The notes under the pieces: generated by a model
What the model was told of the DNA's origin: nothing
Database searches by the model: none
What the model saw: the letters and a program-made list of their open reading frames with translations, nothing else
Program-made: the position numbers and the translations under genes
Assembly (NCBI RefSeq): GCF_025567415.1
Contig: NZ_JAOQJV010000026.1
Location: 1-22,603 of the forward strand
Direction: 5' to 3'
DNA length: 22,603 nucleotides
From: Claveliimonas ammoniilytica
Lineage (GTDB): Bacteria > Bacillota > Clostridia > Lachnospirales > Lachnospiraceae
In this document: positions 7,306 through 14,134 of the stretch, piece after piece
Layout of the letters: every line of letters starts with the position of its first letter
How positions within the stretch are numbered: the stretch's first letter is position 1

Positions 7306-7572
7306 TTAGCAGCAGCCAAAACCATTGCCGCATCCACCACAGCAGATAAGCAGAAGAATAATCCAGAGACAGTTGTCATTACCGCATCCGCAACCACAGT
7401 CGCCACCGTGTCCGAAGCCGTTGCCGCATCCGCCACAGCAGATGAGCAGAAGAATAATCCAGAGACAACTGCTATTTCCGAAACCACATCCACATCCGCA
7501 GTCACCGCGTCCGCAACCACATCCGTTAACATTATTGTCACATCCGCAACCACAGTTAGATAAATCGCTCAT
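7306..7572 (-). CDS. Cys/Gly-rich small protein with internal duplication (chorion-class high-cysteine HCB-like)
   Basis: This 88-residue protein contains 21 Cys and about 25 Gly. Two nearly identical modules (residues 24-54 and 58-86) each consist of a CGCGCG stretch, a hydrophobic core CLWIILLLICC and a GGCGNGFG tail. As I recall, similar Lachnospiraceae proteins are labelled 'chorion class high-cysteine HCB protein 13', a name based on composition and not on function. I chose the ATG at 7572 because GGAGG (complement of 7581-7585) lies eight bases upstream; the longer frame from 7614 has no such site and adds an unrelated leader. A matching promoter lies at 7610-7638. The hydrophobic cores are too short for classical membrane spans. 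A metal-binding or spore-associated role is possible but unproven. Confidence 0.75.
   Translation of the reverse strand: MSDLSNCGCGCDNNVNGCGCGRGDCGCGCGFGNSSCLWIILLLICCGGCGNGFGHGGDCGCGCGNDNCLWIILLLICCGGCGNGFGCC
7315..7503 (-). repeat. Two-unit tandem duplication within the Cys/Gly-rich gene
   Basis: Bases 7411-7503 (unit 1) and 7315-7401 (unit 2) encode near-identical modules. The central bases are almost unchanged between units, with differences mainly in the polar loop before the hydrophobic core. The pattern suggests recent duplication or gene conversion. Confidence 0.8.
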
Positions 7573-7609
7573 TGAATAGACCTCCATGGGATATTTGATT
7601 TTACAGTAC

Positions 7610-7638
7610 ATCATATGTGAGAGAAGAAAATGTGTGAA
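7610..7638 (-). promoter_or_regulatory. Promoter for the Cys/Gly-rich gene
   Basis: Read on the minus strand, TTCACA (complement of 7633-7638) and TATGAT (complement of 7610-7615) are separated by exactly 17 bases. This leaves a leader of about 30 bases before the ATG at 7572. Both hexamers match sigma-A consensus at 5 of 6 positions. Confidence 0.6.
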
Positions 7639-7666
7639 AGAATTTTAAGGTGTAAAGAAAAAATAC

Positions 7667-7695
7667 TTGACACCCATTCGCGGGTAGTGTATGAT
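7667..7695 (+). promoter_or_regulatory. Strong sigma-A promoter of the ylxM-ffh operon
   Basis: TTGACA at 7667-7672 and TATGAT at 7690-7695 are separated by 17 bases, close to perfect consensus. The ylxM start codon is 18 bases after the -10, so the leader is very short. Confidence 0.85.
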
Positions 7696-7712
7696 AACAC
7701 AGGTGAGAAACG

Positions 7713-8057
7713 ATGGATGAATTATTAAAACAGGCTTTGCTCTATGATTTTTACGGTGAATTACTTACAGATCACCAGAAAGAGATCTACGAGCAGTTTA
7801 TATTGGAAGATTTATCGCTTGGAGAGATTGCGAGAGATGCAGGGATCAGCAGACAGGGAGTACATGATCTGGTGAAGCGCTGTGACCGCACATTGCAGGA
7901 GTATGAAGAGAAGCTTCATCTCGTTTCAAGATTTCTCACAGTGAAAGAACAGATCCATAAGATACGGGAGATTCTGGATCAGGAACCAGCGGAAGATATA
8001 TCGGTGTTAAAGTCCGAGATACGTAAGATATCAGATGAGATCTTAGAGGAGTTATAG
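7713..8057 (+). CDS. ylxM: YlxM/p13-like helix-turn-helix protein
   Basis: This 114-residue protein has a sigma-factor region 4-like helix-turn-helix (about residues 18-62), with the typical LSLGEIARDAGISRQGVHDL segment at 32-51. It is almost always encoded directly before ffh and is thought to modulate or accompany the signal recognition particle; its exact role is unsettled. AGGTGAG precedes the ATG. Its stop codon is one base from the ffh start, and the ffh ribosome site GAGGAG lies inside its last codons, so the two are translationally coupled. The C-terminal half is predicted to be helical and charged. Confidence 0.92.
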   Translation: MDELLKQALLYDFYGELLTDHQKEIYEQFILEDLSLGEIARDAGISRQGVHDLVKRCDRTLQEYEEKLHLVSRFLTVKEQIHKIREILDQEPAEDISVLKSEIRKISDEILEEL

Positions 8058-8058
8058 T

Positions 8059-9417
8059 ATGGCTTTTGACAGTTTGACAGAAAAACTTCAGAATGTATTT
8101 AAGAACCTTAGAAGTAAGGGACGCCTGACAGAGGCAGACGTAAAGGAAGCGATGAAGGAGATCAAACGGGCACTTCTCGCTGCGGACGTTAACTTTAAAG
8201 TAGTTAAGGATTTTATTAAAAATGTTCAGGAACGAGCAGTCGGTCAAGATGTTATGAATGGACTGAACCCTGGACAAATGGTTATCAAGATCGTTAATGA
8301 AGAGCTTGTGAAGCTTATGGGATCTACGACTACAGAGATTCAGCTTCAGCCGGGCAAGGCGATTACCGTAATTATGATGGCAGGTCTTCAGGGAGCTGGT
8401 AAGACAACAACCACAGCTAAGCTTGCAGGCAAGTTTAAGCTGAAAGGTAAGAAGCCGCTTCTGGTAGCATGTGATGTATATCGCCCTGCAGCGATCAAAC
8501 AGTTGCAGATCAACGGTGAGAAACAGGGAGTAGAAGTGTTCTCCATGGGTGAGAATCACAAGCCGGCGAATATTGCTAAGGCAGCTCTGGAACATGCGAA
8601 GAAGAACGATAATAATATCGTGATTCTGGATACAGCCGGACGTCTTCATGTTGATGAGGACATGATGCAGGAACTGCAGGAGATTAAAGAGACCGTTGAG
8701 GTACATCAGACGATTCTCGTAATCGATGCGATGACGGGTCAGGATGCTGTTAATGTGGCGGCTGAATTTGATCAGAAGGTAGGCATTGACGGTGTGATCG
8801 TTACCAAGCTGGACGGTGATACTCGTGGTGGTGCAGCGTTATCAGTTAAGGCAGTAACCGGCAAACCAATCCTTTATGTAGGTATGGGTGAGAAGCTGTC
8901 GGATCTGGAACAGTTTTATCCAAGCCGTATGGCATCCAGAATACTGGGTATGGGAGATGTGTTGTCTCTGATTGAGAAGGCAGAAGCTGAGATTGATGAA
9001 GATCAGGCAAAACAGCTGACTCAGAAGATGAAGAAGAATCAGTTTGATTACAATGATTTTCTTGCAAGTACCCAGCAGATGAAGAAGATGGGTGGTATGT
9101 CAGGTATTCTCGGAATGCTTCCGGGAATGGGAGCACTTGGCGGCAAGGGATTAAAGATCTCAGATGAGCAGACAAGCGAAGCAGAGAAGCAGATGGCACG
9201 AATGGAAGCAATGATCTATTCTATGACGCCGGAAGAACGCGAGAATCCGGATTTGATGAACCCTTCCAGAAAGCACAGGATTGCCAAAGGTGCAGGTGTG
9301 GATATCAGTCAGGTGAACCGTATGGTCAAGCAGTTCAATGAGATGAAAAAGATGATGAAATCCATGAACAAAATGGGCAGAGGTGGTAAAAAGGGAAAAT
9401 TCAGATTACCTTTTTAA
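8059..9417 (+). CDS. ffh: Signal recognition particle GTPase Ffh
   Basis: This 452-residue protein binds SRP RNA and signal peptides on ribosome-nascent chains and delivers them to FtsY at the membrane. It has an N-terminal helical N domain (about 1-90), a G domain with the P-loop GLQGAGKTTT (109-118), CDVYRPAA (138-145), DTAGRLH (191-197) and TKLDGD (249-254), and a methionine-rich M domain (about 325-440) with MLPGMG and SRKHRIAKGAG, the latter typical of the RNA-binding helix-turn-helix. Length and motif order are complete. It follows ylxM after one base and is followed after 46 bases by rpsP. Confidence 0.97.
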   Translation: MAFDSLTEKLQNVFKNLRSKGRLTEADVKEAMKEIKRALLAADVNFKVVKDFIKNVQERAVGQDVMNGLNPGQMVIKIVNEELVKLMGSTTTEIQLQPGKAITVIMMAGLQGAGKTTTTAKLAGKFKLKGKKPLLVACDVYRPAAIKQLQINGEKQGVEVFSMGENHKPANIAKAALEHAKKNDNNIVILDTAGRLHVDEDMMQELQEIKETVEVHQTILVIDAMTGQDAVNVAAEFDQKVGIDGVIVTKLDGDTRGGAALSVKAVTGKPILYVGMGEKLSDLEQFYPSRMASRILGMGDVLSLIEKAEAEIDEDQAKQLTQKMKKNQFDYNDFLASTQQMKKMGGMSGILGMLPGMGALGGKGLKISDEQTSEAEKQMARMEAMIYSMTPEERENPDLMNPSRKHRIAKGAGVDISQVNRMVKQFNEMKKMMKSMNKMGRGGKKGKFRLPF

Positions 9418-9463
9418 CATATATTAATGAAAATAATTTTAAATTTATACGGAGGTGAATGAA

Positions 9464-9709
9464 ATGGCAGTAAAGATCAGATTAAGAAGAATGGGACAGA
9501 AGAAGGCTCCTTTCTATAGAATCGTTGTAGCAGATTCCAGATCCCCAAGAGATGGAAGATTTATCGAGGAGATCGGAACATATGATCCGAACCTTGAACC
9601 AAGTGGTTTCTCTATCAATGAGGAAGCAGCTAAGAAGTGGCTTAACAATGGAGCACAGCCAACAGAAGTAGTTGGAAAGCTTTTCAAGGCAGCCGGTATC
9701 GAAAAATAA
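9464..9709 (+). CDS. rpsP: 30S ribosomal protein S16
   Basis: This 81-residue small-subunit protein starts MAVKIRLRRMGQKKAPFYRI, the hallmark of bS16, and continues with VVADSRSPRDGRFIEEIGTY and a typical C-terminal AAKKWLNNGAQPTEVV. I chose the ATG at 9464, six bases after GGAGGTG (9451-9457). The GTG at 9455 overlaps that site and is not a plausible start. S16 binds 16S rRNA early and aids 30S assembly. It sits between ffh and khpA as in most Firmicutes. Confidence 0.97.
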   Translation: MAVKIRLRRMGQKKAPFYRIVVADSRSPRDGRFIEEIGTYDPNLEPSGFSINEEAAKKWLNNGAQPTEVVGKLFKAAGIEK

Positions 9710-9731
9710 GTATTGGCGGAGGTGTTCATTC

Positions 9732-9962
9732 GTGAAAGAATTGGTTGAAGTCATTACAAAAGCATTGGTCGATAATCCGGATGAAGTAGTTGTAACTGAG
9801 AAGCAGGAAGAGAAAGCTACCGTTGTCGAGGTTCATGTGGCAGAGTCTGACATGGGCAAAGTCATTGGTAAGCAGGGAAGAATTGCCAAGGCAATCCGTT
9901 CAGTTGTAAAAGCAGCTGCAGCCAAGGAAGATCGTAAAGTGATTGTAGATATCGCTGATTAA
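9732..9962 (+). CDS. khpA: KH-domain RNA-binding protein KhpA
   Basis: This 76-residue single-KH protein has the GKQG loop at residues 46-49 within MGKVIGKQGRIAKAIR, the RNA-binding GXXG motif. KhpA pairs with KhpB/Jag in Firmicutes and affects cell envelope gene expression and sRNA biology. The start is a GTG at 9732, seven bases after GGAGGTG (9718-9724). An ATG at 9672 would overlap rpsP and add residues outside the conserved domain. The length from the GTG fits the family. An intrinsic terminator follows six bases after the stop. Confidence 0.95.
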   Translation: MKELVEVITKALVDNPDEVVVTEKQEEKATVVEVHVAESDMGKVIGKQGRIAKAIRSVVKAAAAKEDRKVIVDIAD

Positions 9963-9967
9963 TATAG

Positions 9968-9996
9968 AAAGTCCCCTGATTGGGGACTTTTTGTGT
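9968..9996 (+). terminator. Intrinsic terminator or attenuator after khpA
   Basis: AAAGTCCCC (9968-9976) pairs with GGGGACTTT (9982-9990) with loop TGATT, followed by TTGTGT. It lies inside the ribosomal superoperon, so it probably lowers rather than abolishes read-through into rimM unless rimM has its own promoter. Confidence 0.8.
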
Positions 9997-10014
9997 AATA
10001 AGCCGCTATGCAGA

Positions 10015-10057
10015 AATCGTGCTTACACGATTATATTGAGCAGGTGTCAGTCTGCTC
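10015..10057 (+). promoter_or_regulatory. Tandem hairpins in the rimM leader
   Basis: AATCGTG (10015-10021) and CACGATT (10026-10032) form a perfect 7-bp stem with loop CTTA. GAGCAG (10038-10043) and CTGCTC (10052-10057) form a second, 6-bp stem. The rimM ribosome site follows at 10069. Neither hairpin has a good T-run. No clear promoter was found between the khpA terminator and rimM. Confidence 0.5.
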
Positions 10058-10080
10058 ATTTAGTGAGTAAGGAGAGTAAG

Positions 10081-10587
10081 ATGGAAAAACAGTTGCAGGT
10101 AGGCGTGATTTCGTCAACACATGGGGTGCGCGGAGAAGTAAAAGTATTTCCAACGACAGATGATGTAACACGTTTCAGACAGTTAAAAAAAGTGTATCTG
10201 GATACCGGGAGAGAGATGCTTCTATTAGAAATCCAGAATGTGAAGTTTTTTAAGCAGTTTGCAATCCTGAAATTTAAGGGGATTGACAATATTAATGACA
10301 TTGAAAAATATAGAGGAAAGAGCCTGATGATCGACCGTGAGGATGCGGTGGATCTTGAAGAGGACGAGTACTTTATTGCAGATATGATAGGCATGAAGGT
10401 ATGCACAGAAGATGGCAGTGAATTCGGTACGCTGAAAGATGTTATGGAGACAGGAGCTAATGATGTCTATATCATTGATTCCCTGGAACATGGCGAAGTA
10501 CTGATTCCTGCGATCAGAGAGTGTATCCTTGATGTAGATATGGATGAGGAACGCATGACGATTCACCTGATGGAGGGCCTGGTGTAA
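10081..10587 (+). CDS. rimM: Ribosome maturation factor RimM
   Basis: This 168-residue protein binds S19 and helps process the 3' head of 16S rRNA. The N-terminal beta-barrel starts VGVISSTHGVRGEVKV (residues 7-22), the family signature. The C-terminal PRC-barrel carries ANDVYII and LIPAIRECI. AAGGAG at 10069-10074 is six bases before the ATG at 10081; an open frame extending up to 9991 crosses the khpA terminator and is not coding. The stop overlaps the trmD start by one base (TAATG), the usual coupling of these two genes. Confidence 0.96.
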   Translation: MEKQLQVGVISSTHGVRGEVKVFPTTDDVTRFRQLKKVYLDTGREMLLLEIQNVKFFKQFAILKFKGIDNINDIEKYRGKSLMIDREDAVDLEEDEYFIADMIGMKVCTEDGSEFGTLKDVMETGANDVYIIDSLEHGEVLIPAIRECILDVDMDEERMTIHLMEGLV

Positions 10588-11354
10588 TGAATATTCATAT
10601 TATGACACTGTTTCCGGAAATGGTGATGGGAGGACTGAATACCAGTATTACAGGACGGGCGATCAGCAAAGGAATCTTATCTATTGAAGCGGTGAATATC
10701 CGTGATTATGCATTTAATAAGCATAACAGTGTAGATGACTACCCTTATGGTGGCGGTGCCGGGATGCTGATGCAGGCAGAGCCTGTCTATCAGTGCTATC
10801 AGGCAATTGTAGACAAGATCCATACACAAAGCGATGCAAGCAGTGAGTTATGTGCTGAAAAAAGGAAGCCCAGAGTGCTGTACATGTCACCACAGGGTAA
10901 GACATTTACACAGGGAATGGCGGAAGAGCTTGCGCAGGAAGAGGAACTGATCTTTTTGTGTGGACATTATGAAGGGATTGACGAGCGTGTGTTAGATGAA
11001 ATCGTTACAGATTATGTATCGATTGGCGATTATGTGTTGACAGGCGGTGAGCTTCCGGCGATGGTCATGGTAGATGCTGTGTCCAGAATGGTGCCGGGTG
11101 TGCTTCATAATGATGTGTCTGCTGAATTCGAGAGTTTTCAGGATAATCTGTTAGAATACCCGCAGTATTCCCGACCGGAGATCTGGCATGAGAAGCAGGT
11201 GCCGCCGGTATTGTTGTCCGGACATCATGCGAATATTGAGAAATGGCGAAGAGAGCAGTCAGTGATCCGTACCGCCAAGAATCGTCCGGATCTTCTGGAA
11301 AAAGCAAATCTCACAGAAGAAGAAAAAAAGCTTGCAAAGTCTGTGATGGTATGA
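10587..11354 (+). CDS. trmD: tRNA (guanine-N1-)-methyltransferase TrmD
   Basis: This 255-residue SPOUT methyltransferase makes m1G37 in tRNAs with G36, preventing +1 frameshifting. It begins MNIHIMTLFPEM and carries DDYPYGGGAGM (about 50-60), the AdoMet knot motifs CGHYEGIDERV (about 124-134) and IGDYVLTGGELPA, and a C-terminal helical domain. A slightly long polar insert at about residues 77-93 (HTQSDASSELCAEKRKPR) separates two otherwise conserved blocks and is found in some Clostridia. It overlaps rimM by one base and precedes the rplS leader. Confidence 0.97.
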   Translation: MNIHIMTLFPEMVMGGLNTSITGRAISKGILSIEAVNIRDYAFNKHNSVDDYPYGGGAGMLMQAEPVYQCYQAIVDKIHTQSDASSELCAEKRKPRVLYMSPQGKTFTQGMAEELAQEEELIFLCGHYEGIDERVLDEIVTDYVSIGDYVLTGGELPAMVMVDAVSRMVPGVLHNDVSAEFESFQDNLLEYPQYSRPEIWHEKQVPPVLLSGHHANIEKWRREQSVIRTAKNRPDLLEKANLTEEEKKLAKSVMV

Positions 11355-11355
11355 T

Positions 11356-11440
11356 AGTATATAATACGTTGTGAGAAGAAGAGATGGTCCTCTGATACTG
11401 TAATAGGACGTATTAAGAACATCCGAATAATAAGGAGGTC
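11356..11440 (+). promoter_or_regulatory. Candidate structured leader of rplS (L19 autoregulation?)
   Basis: TAATACGT (11362-11369) and ACGTATTA (11408-11415) form a perfect 8-bp closing stem. Inside it AGAG (11380-11383) and CTCT (11390-11393) can form a small hairpin. The structure ends about 15 bases before the ribosome site AAGGAGG that serves rplS. L19 leaders with autoregulatory structure are known in Firmicutes. I cannot confirm a match to that RNA family without a covariance search. Confidence 0.45.
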
Positions 11441-11445
11441 GCACA

Positions 11446-11793
11446 ATGAACGATATTATTAAGAGTATTGAAGCAGAACAGCTCAAAGAGAACGTGCCAC
11501 AGTTTAATGTTGGCGATACTGTAAAAGTTTACGGTAAGATCAAAGAGGGTAACCGCGAAAGAATTCAGGTTTTCGAGGGTACTGTTCTTAAGAAACAGGG
11601 TGGAAGCTCAAGAGCTACATTCACTGTAAGAAAGAATTCTAACGGTGTTGGCGTTGAGAAGACATGGCCATTGCATTCACCAAACGTTGAGAAGGTTGAA
11701 GTTGTACGCAGAGGTAAAGTAAGAAGAGCGAAACTGAACTACCTGAGAGGACGTATCGGTAAGGCTGCAAAGGTTAAAGAATTAGTAAAATAG
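11446..11793 (+). CDS. rplS: 50S ribosomal protein L19
   Basis: This 115-residue protein sits at the interface of the two ribosomal subunits. The bL19 signature is intact: FNVGDTVKVYGKIKEGNRER, FEGTVLKKQGG, FTVRKNSNGVGVEKTWPLHS and RRGKVRRAKLNYLRGRIGKA. Length is exactly as expected. An AAGGAGG site precedes the ATG at 11446. It closes the ribosomal part of the operon and is followed by a terminator-like hairpin before the first signal peptidase gene. Confidence 0.97.
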   Translation: MNDIIKSIEAEQLKENVPQFNVGDTVKVYGKIKEGNRERIQVFEGTVLKKQGGSSRATFTVRKNSNGVGVEKTWPLHSPNVEKVEVVRRGKVRRAKLNYLRGRIGKAAKVKELVK

Positions 11794-11805
11794 TTACACA
11801 TGAGA

Positions 11806-11840
11806 AGGGGCAAATACATACGTACTTGTCCCTGCTTTTG
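11806..11840 (+). terminator. Probable intrinsic terminator after rplS
   Basis: AGGGGCAA (11806-11813) pairs with TTGTCCCT (11826-11833) with one G-U and a 12-base loop, followed by GCTTTTG. It is moderate in strength and probably gives partial termination before lepB. Confidence 0.6.
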
Positions 11841-11858
11841 TATACGAGGAATACAGAT

Positions 11859-12572
11859 ATGCCGAGACGTAATAGAAGATCGAATAGTATAAGAGACAGA
11901 AAAAGACGGCAGATCAGCCTGCCGTTTCAGAAGAAGGAACCGGAACGCAAGACGATTCCGGTAAAAAGACCAAAGAACAGACCGCGTAAGAAAAAGAAGT
12001 GGTCCATCAGGGATCTGAATATCCGCGGATTTTTCAGTTCCAGAAGACTGCATGCAGTGTTAAGCTGGATTTTACAGATTGCAGTTGTGTTACTGTTTGC
12101 ATTTGTGTTTGTGTGGTATTTCGGACAGAGAGTCAGTACTGTAGGTGATTCTATGAGTCCGAAGCTTAGCAATGGAGACGTTGTGCTGGTGAATCGCTTC
12201 GCATATAATGTGACTTCACCAAAGCGTGGTGATATTATCGTATTTAAACCAAAGGGAAATGAGAATTCTCACTATTACATAAAACGAATCATCGGACTTC
12301 CGGGAGAAACGGTGGAAATTATCGAAGGTTCTGTATATATTAATGGAGAAAAGCTGAAAGAAGATTATACTGCAACAGAGATTAATGATGTGGGAATCGT
12401 ATCGGAGAAGATTTCTCTGGGAGGAGATGAGTATTTCGTGCTTGGAGATGATCGAGATAAAAGTGAAGACAGCCGTATGGCAGATGTAGGCAATGTGAAA
12501 CGCTCCTATATATATGGGAAGGCGTGGTTTTTGCTGTCACCATTTGACCATATGGGATTTATAAAGAAATAA
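11859..12572 (+). CDS. lepB: Type I signal peptidase with long basic N-terminal tail
   Basis: This 237-residue membrane serine protease removes signal peptides from exported proteins. Catalytic Ser98 lies in GDSMSP and Lys142 in YYIKRIIGLPGE; the later GDDRDKSEDSR box is complete. One membrane segment covers about residues 66-88. Before it lies an unusual tail of about 63 residues with roughly 26 Lys/Arg and four acidic residues. I chose the ATG at 11859 after CGAGGA; a TTG at 11826 lies in the terminator stem. It is followed by rbgA and then by a second, shorter signal peptidase gene. The tail could interact with membrane lipids, rRNA or ribosomes; that is speculation. Confidence 0.93.
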   Translation: MPRRNRRSNSIRDRKRRQISLPFQKKEPERKTIPVKRPKNRPRKKKKWSIRDLNIRGFFSSRRLHAVLSWILQIAVVLLFAFVFVWYFGQRVSTVGDSMSPKLSNGDVVLVNRFAYNVTSPKRGDIIVFKPKGNENSHYYIKRIIGLPGETVEIIEGSVYINGEKLKEDYTATEINDVGIVSEKISLGGDEYFVLGDDRDKSEDSRMADVGNVKRSYIYGKAWFLLSPFDHMGFIKK

Positions 12573-12600
12573 GACATAGATTAGGAAAATGGAGGAGATT

Positions 12601-13458
12601 ATGCATTTTCAATGGTATCCGGGTCATATGACCAAGGCAAAACGAATGATGCAGGAAAATATAAAACTGATTGATCTGGTGATCGAGCTGGTAGATGCCA
12701 GAGTACCCCTTTCCAGCCGCAATCCAGACATTGATGAGCTGGGGAAGGGCAAAGCGAGACTGATTCTGCTTAATAAGGCGGATCTTGCAGAAGATCGTTG
12801 GAATAATGAATGGAAAGCGTATTTTGAAAGTAAGGGCTATTCCTGCGTGAAAGTAAATTCTAAAAAGGGTGGTGGATTAAAGTCGATTCAGGCTGTGATC
12901 CAGGAAGCCTGCAAAGAGAAGATCGAACGCGACCGAAGAAAGGGCATTCTGAACCGTCCGGTAAGAGCGATGGTAGTAGGAATCCCGAATGTGGGCAAGT
13001 CCACATTTATCAATTCTCTGGCAGGAAAGGCTGCAGCTAAGACAGGCAATAAGCCGGGAGTTACAAAAGGAAAGCAGTGGATTCGTCTGAACAAGAGTGT
13101 GGAACTTCTGGATACCCCAGGTATCCTCTGGCCGAAATTCGAAGATCAGACCGTAGGGCTTCGACTGGCGTTGATCGGTTCTATTAAGGATGAGATTCTG
13201 AATATTGAGGAACTGGCTTCTGAACTGATCAAATTTATGACAAAAAATTATTCGGGTGTATTGGCCGATAAATATGGGATCAATGAAGATCAGGATTCCT
13301 ATGCATGTCTGAAAGAAATCGCAGAACAGAAACATTGTCTGGTGCGTGGCAATGAGCTTGACTATGTGAAAGCTTCGAATCTGTTATTGGAGGATTTCAG
13401 AAGTGGCAAGCTTGGCAGACTGACGCTGGAATATCCGGAGGTACAGGATCTGGCGTAG
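12601..13458 (+). CDS. rbgA: Ribosome biogenesis GTPase RbgA (YlqF)
   Basis: This 285-residue circularly permuted GTPase is needed for late 50S assembly. The permuted motif order is seen directly: NKAD (58-61) comes first, then GIPNVGKST (127-135), the G2 threonine in GVTKG (about 153-157) and DTPG (171-174), followed by a C-terminal ANTAR-like helical domain. It begins MHFQWYPGHMTKAKR, typical for YlqF. The ATG at 12601 follows GGAGG (12591-12595) by five bases; an in-frame ATG at 12589 overlaps that site. It is placed between two signal peptidase genes, as in other Firmicutes where rbgA neighbours rnhB. Confidence 0.96.
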   Translation: MHFQWYPGHMTKAKRMMQENIKLIDLVIELVDARVPLSSRNPDIDELGKGKARLILLNKADLAEDRWNNEWKAYFESKGYSCVKVNSKKGGGLKSIQAVIQEACKEKIERDRRKGILNRPVRAMVVGIPNVGKSTFINSLAGKAAAKTGNKPGVTKGKQWIRLNKSVELLDTPGILWPKFEDQTVGLRLALIGSIKDEILNIEELASELIKFMTKNYSGVLADKYGINEDQDSYACLKEIAEQKHCLVRGNELDYVKASNLLLEDFRSGKLGRLTLEYPEVQDLA

Positions 13459-13485
13459 TCGGTAATTTGAAAGGGGATATGCATT

Positions 13486-13843
13486 ATGGGGAAAACTAAA
13501 AAAGAAAAGAAATCACATTCAGTGGCTTACGAGTTATTTGGCTGGCTTGTCTACATTGCAATCATTGTCGGCCTGACATGGCTGATCATCACATTTGTGG
13601 GACAGAGAACCAGCGTAAGTGGTCATTCTATGGAGACAACGCTGCAGGATGGTGACCAGCTGATCGTGGATAAGATTTCCTACCGGTTCCGTGATCCAAA
13701 GCGCTATGACATTATCGTATTTCCATATCAGTATGAGGAAAATGTTTACTATATTAAGCGTATTATCGGCCTGCCGGGAGAGACGGTGCAGGTAAAAGAC
13801 GGCTATGTCTATATCAATGGAGAGAAGCTGGAAAGTGATATCT
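13486..13843 (+). CDS. lepB: Second type I signal peptidase, 3' part lost in the N gap
   Basis: The first 119 residues are visible. A short basic start (MGKTKKEKK) precedes one membrane helix at about residues 15-38, catalytic Ser48 in SGHSMETT and catalytic Lys91 in YYIKRIIGLPGE. The frame is open up to the N run at 13844; the C-terminal box (GDNR/DDR-type) and the stop must lie in the gap. It is a paralogue of the gene at 11859, sharing the TXXGXSM and KRIIGLPGETV segments, but lacks the long basic tail. AAAGGGG precedes the ATG. It is an assembly truncation and not evidence of a pseudogene. Confidence 0.92.
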
Positions 13844-14134
13844 NNNNNNNNNNNNNNNNNNNNNNNNNNNNNNNNNNNNNNNNNNNNNNNNNNNNNNNNN
13901 NNNNNNNNNNNNNNNNNNNNNNNNNNNNNNNNNNNNNNNNNNNNNNNNNNNNNNNNNNNNNNNNNNNNNNNNNNNNNNNNNNNNNNNNNNNNNNNNNNNN
14001 NNNNNNNNNNNNNNNNNNNNNNNNNNNNNNNNNNNNNNNNNNNNNNNNNNNNNNNNNNNNNNNNNNNNNNNNNNNNNNNNNNNNNNNNNNNNNNNNNNNN
14101 NNNNNNNNNNNNNNNNNNNNNNNNNNNNNNNNNN
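13844..14134. other. Assembly gap (291 N)
   Basis: No sequence is available here. It should contain the last third of the second signal peptidase (roughly 65-70 codons) and the start of rnhB. The gap length may be an estimate. Confidence 0.99.

Noticed and set aside
7294..7563. Plus-strand open frame of Ala/Thr/Ser repeats
   Set aside because: It is the antisense shadow of the duplicated Cys/Gly-rich gene; no ribosome site, and the minus-strand gene has a promoter and GGAGG.
7936..8706. Minus-strand 256-codon open frame
   Set aside because: It is antisense to ylxM and ffh, with composition typical of a shadow frame.
9991..10080. Longer start of rimM
   Set aside because: It would begin in the T-run of the khpA terminator and covers two hairpins; the family domain starts at 10081.
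13805..14134. Open frame through the N gap into rnhB
   Set aside because: The upstream part is an alternative frame inside lepB and the rest is N; it gives no evidence of a fusion.
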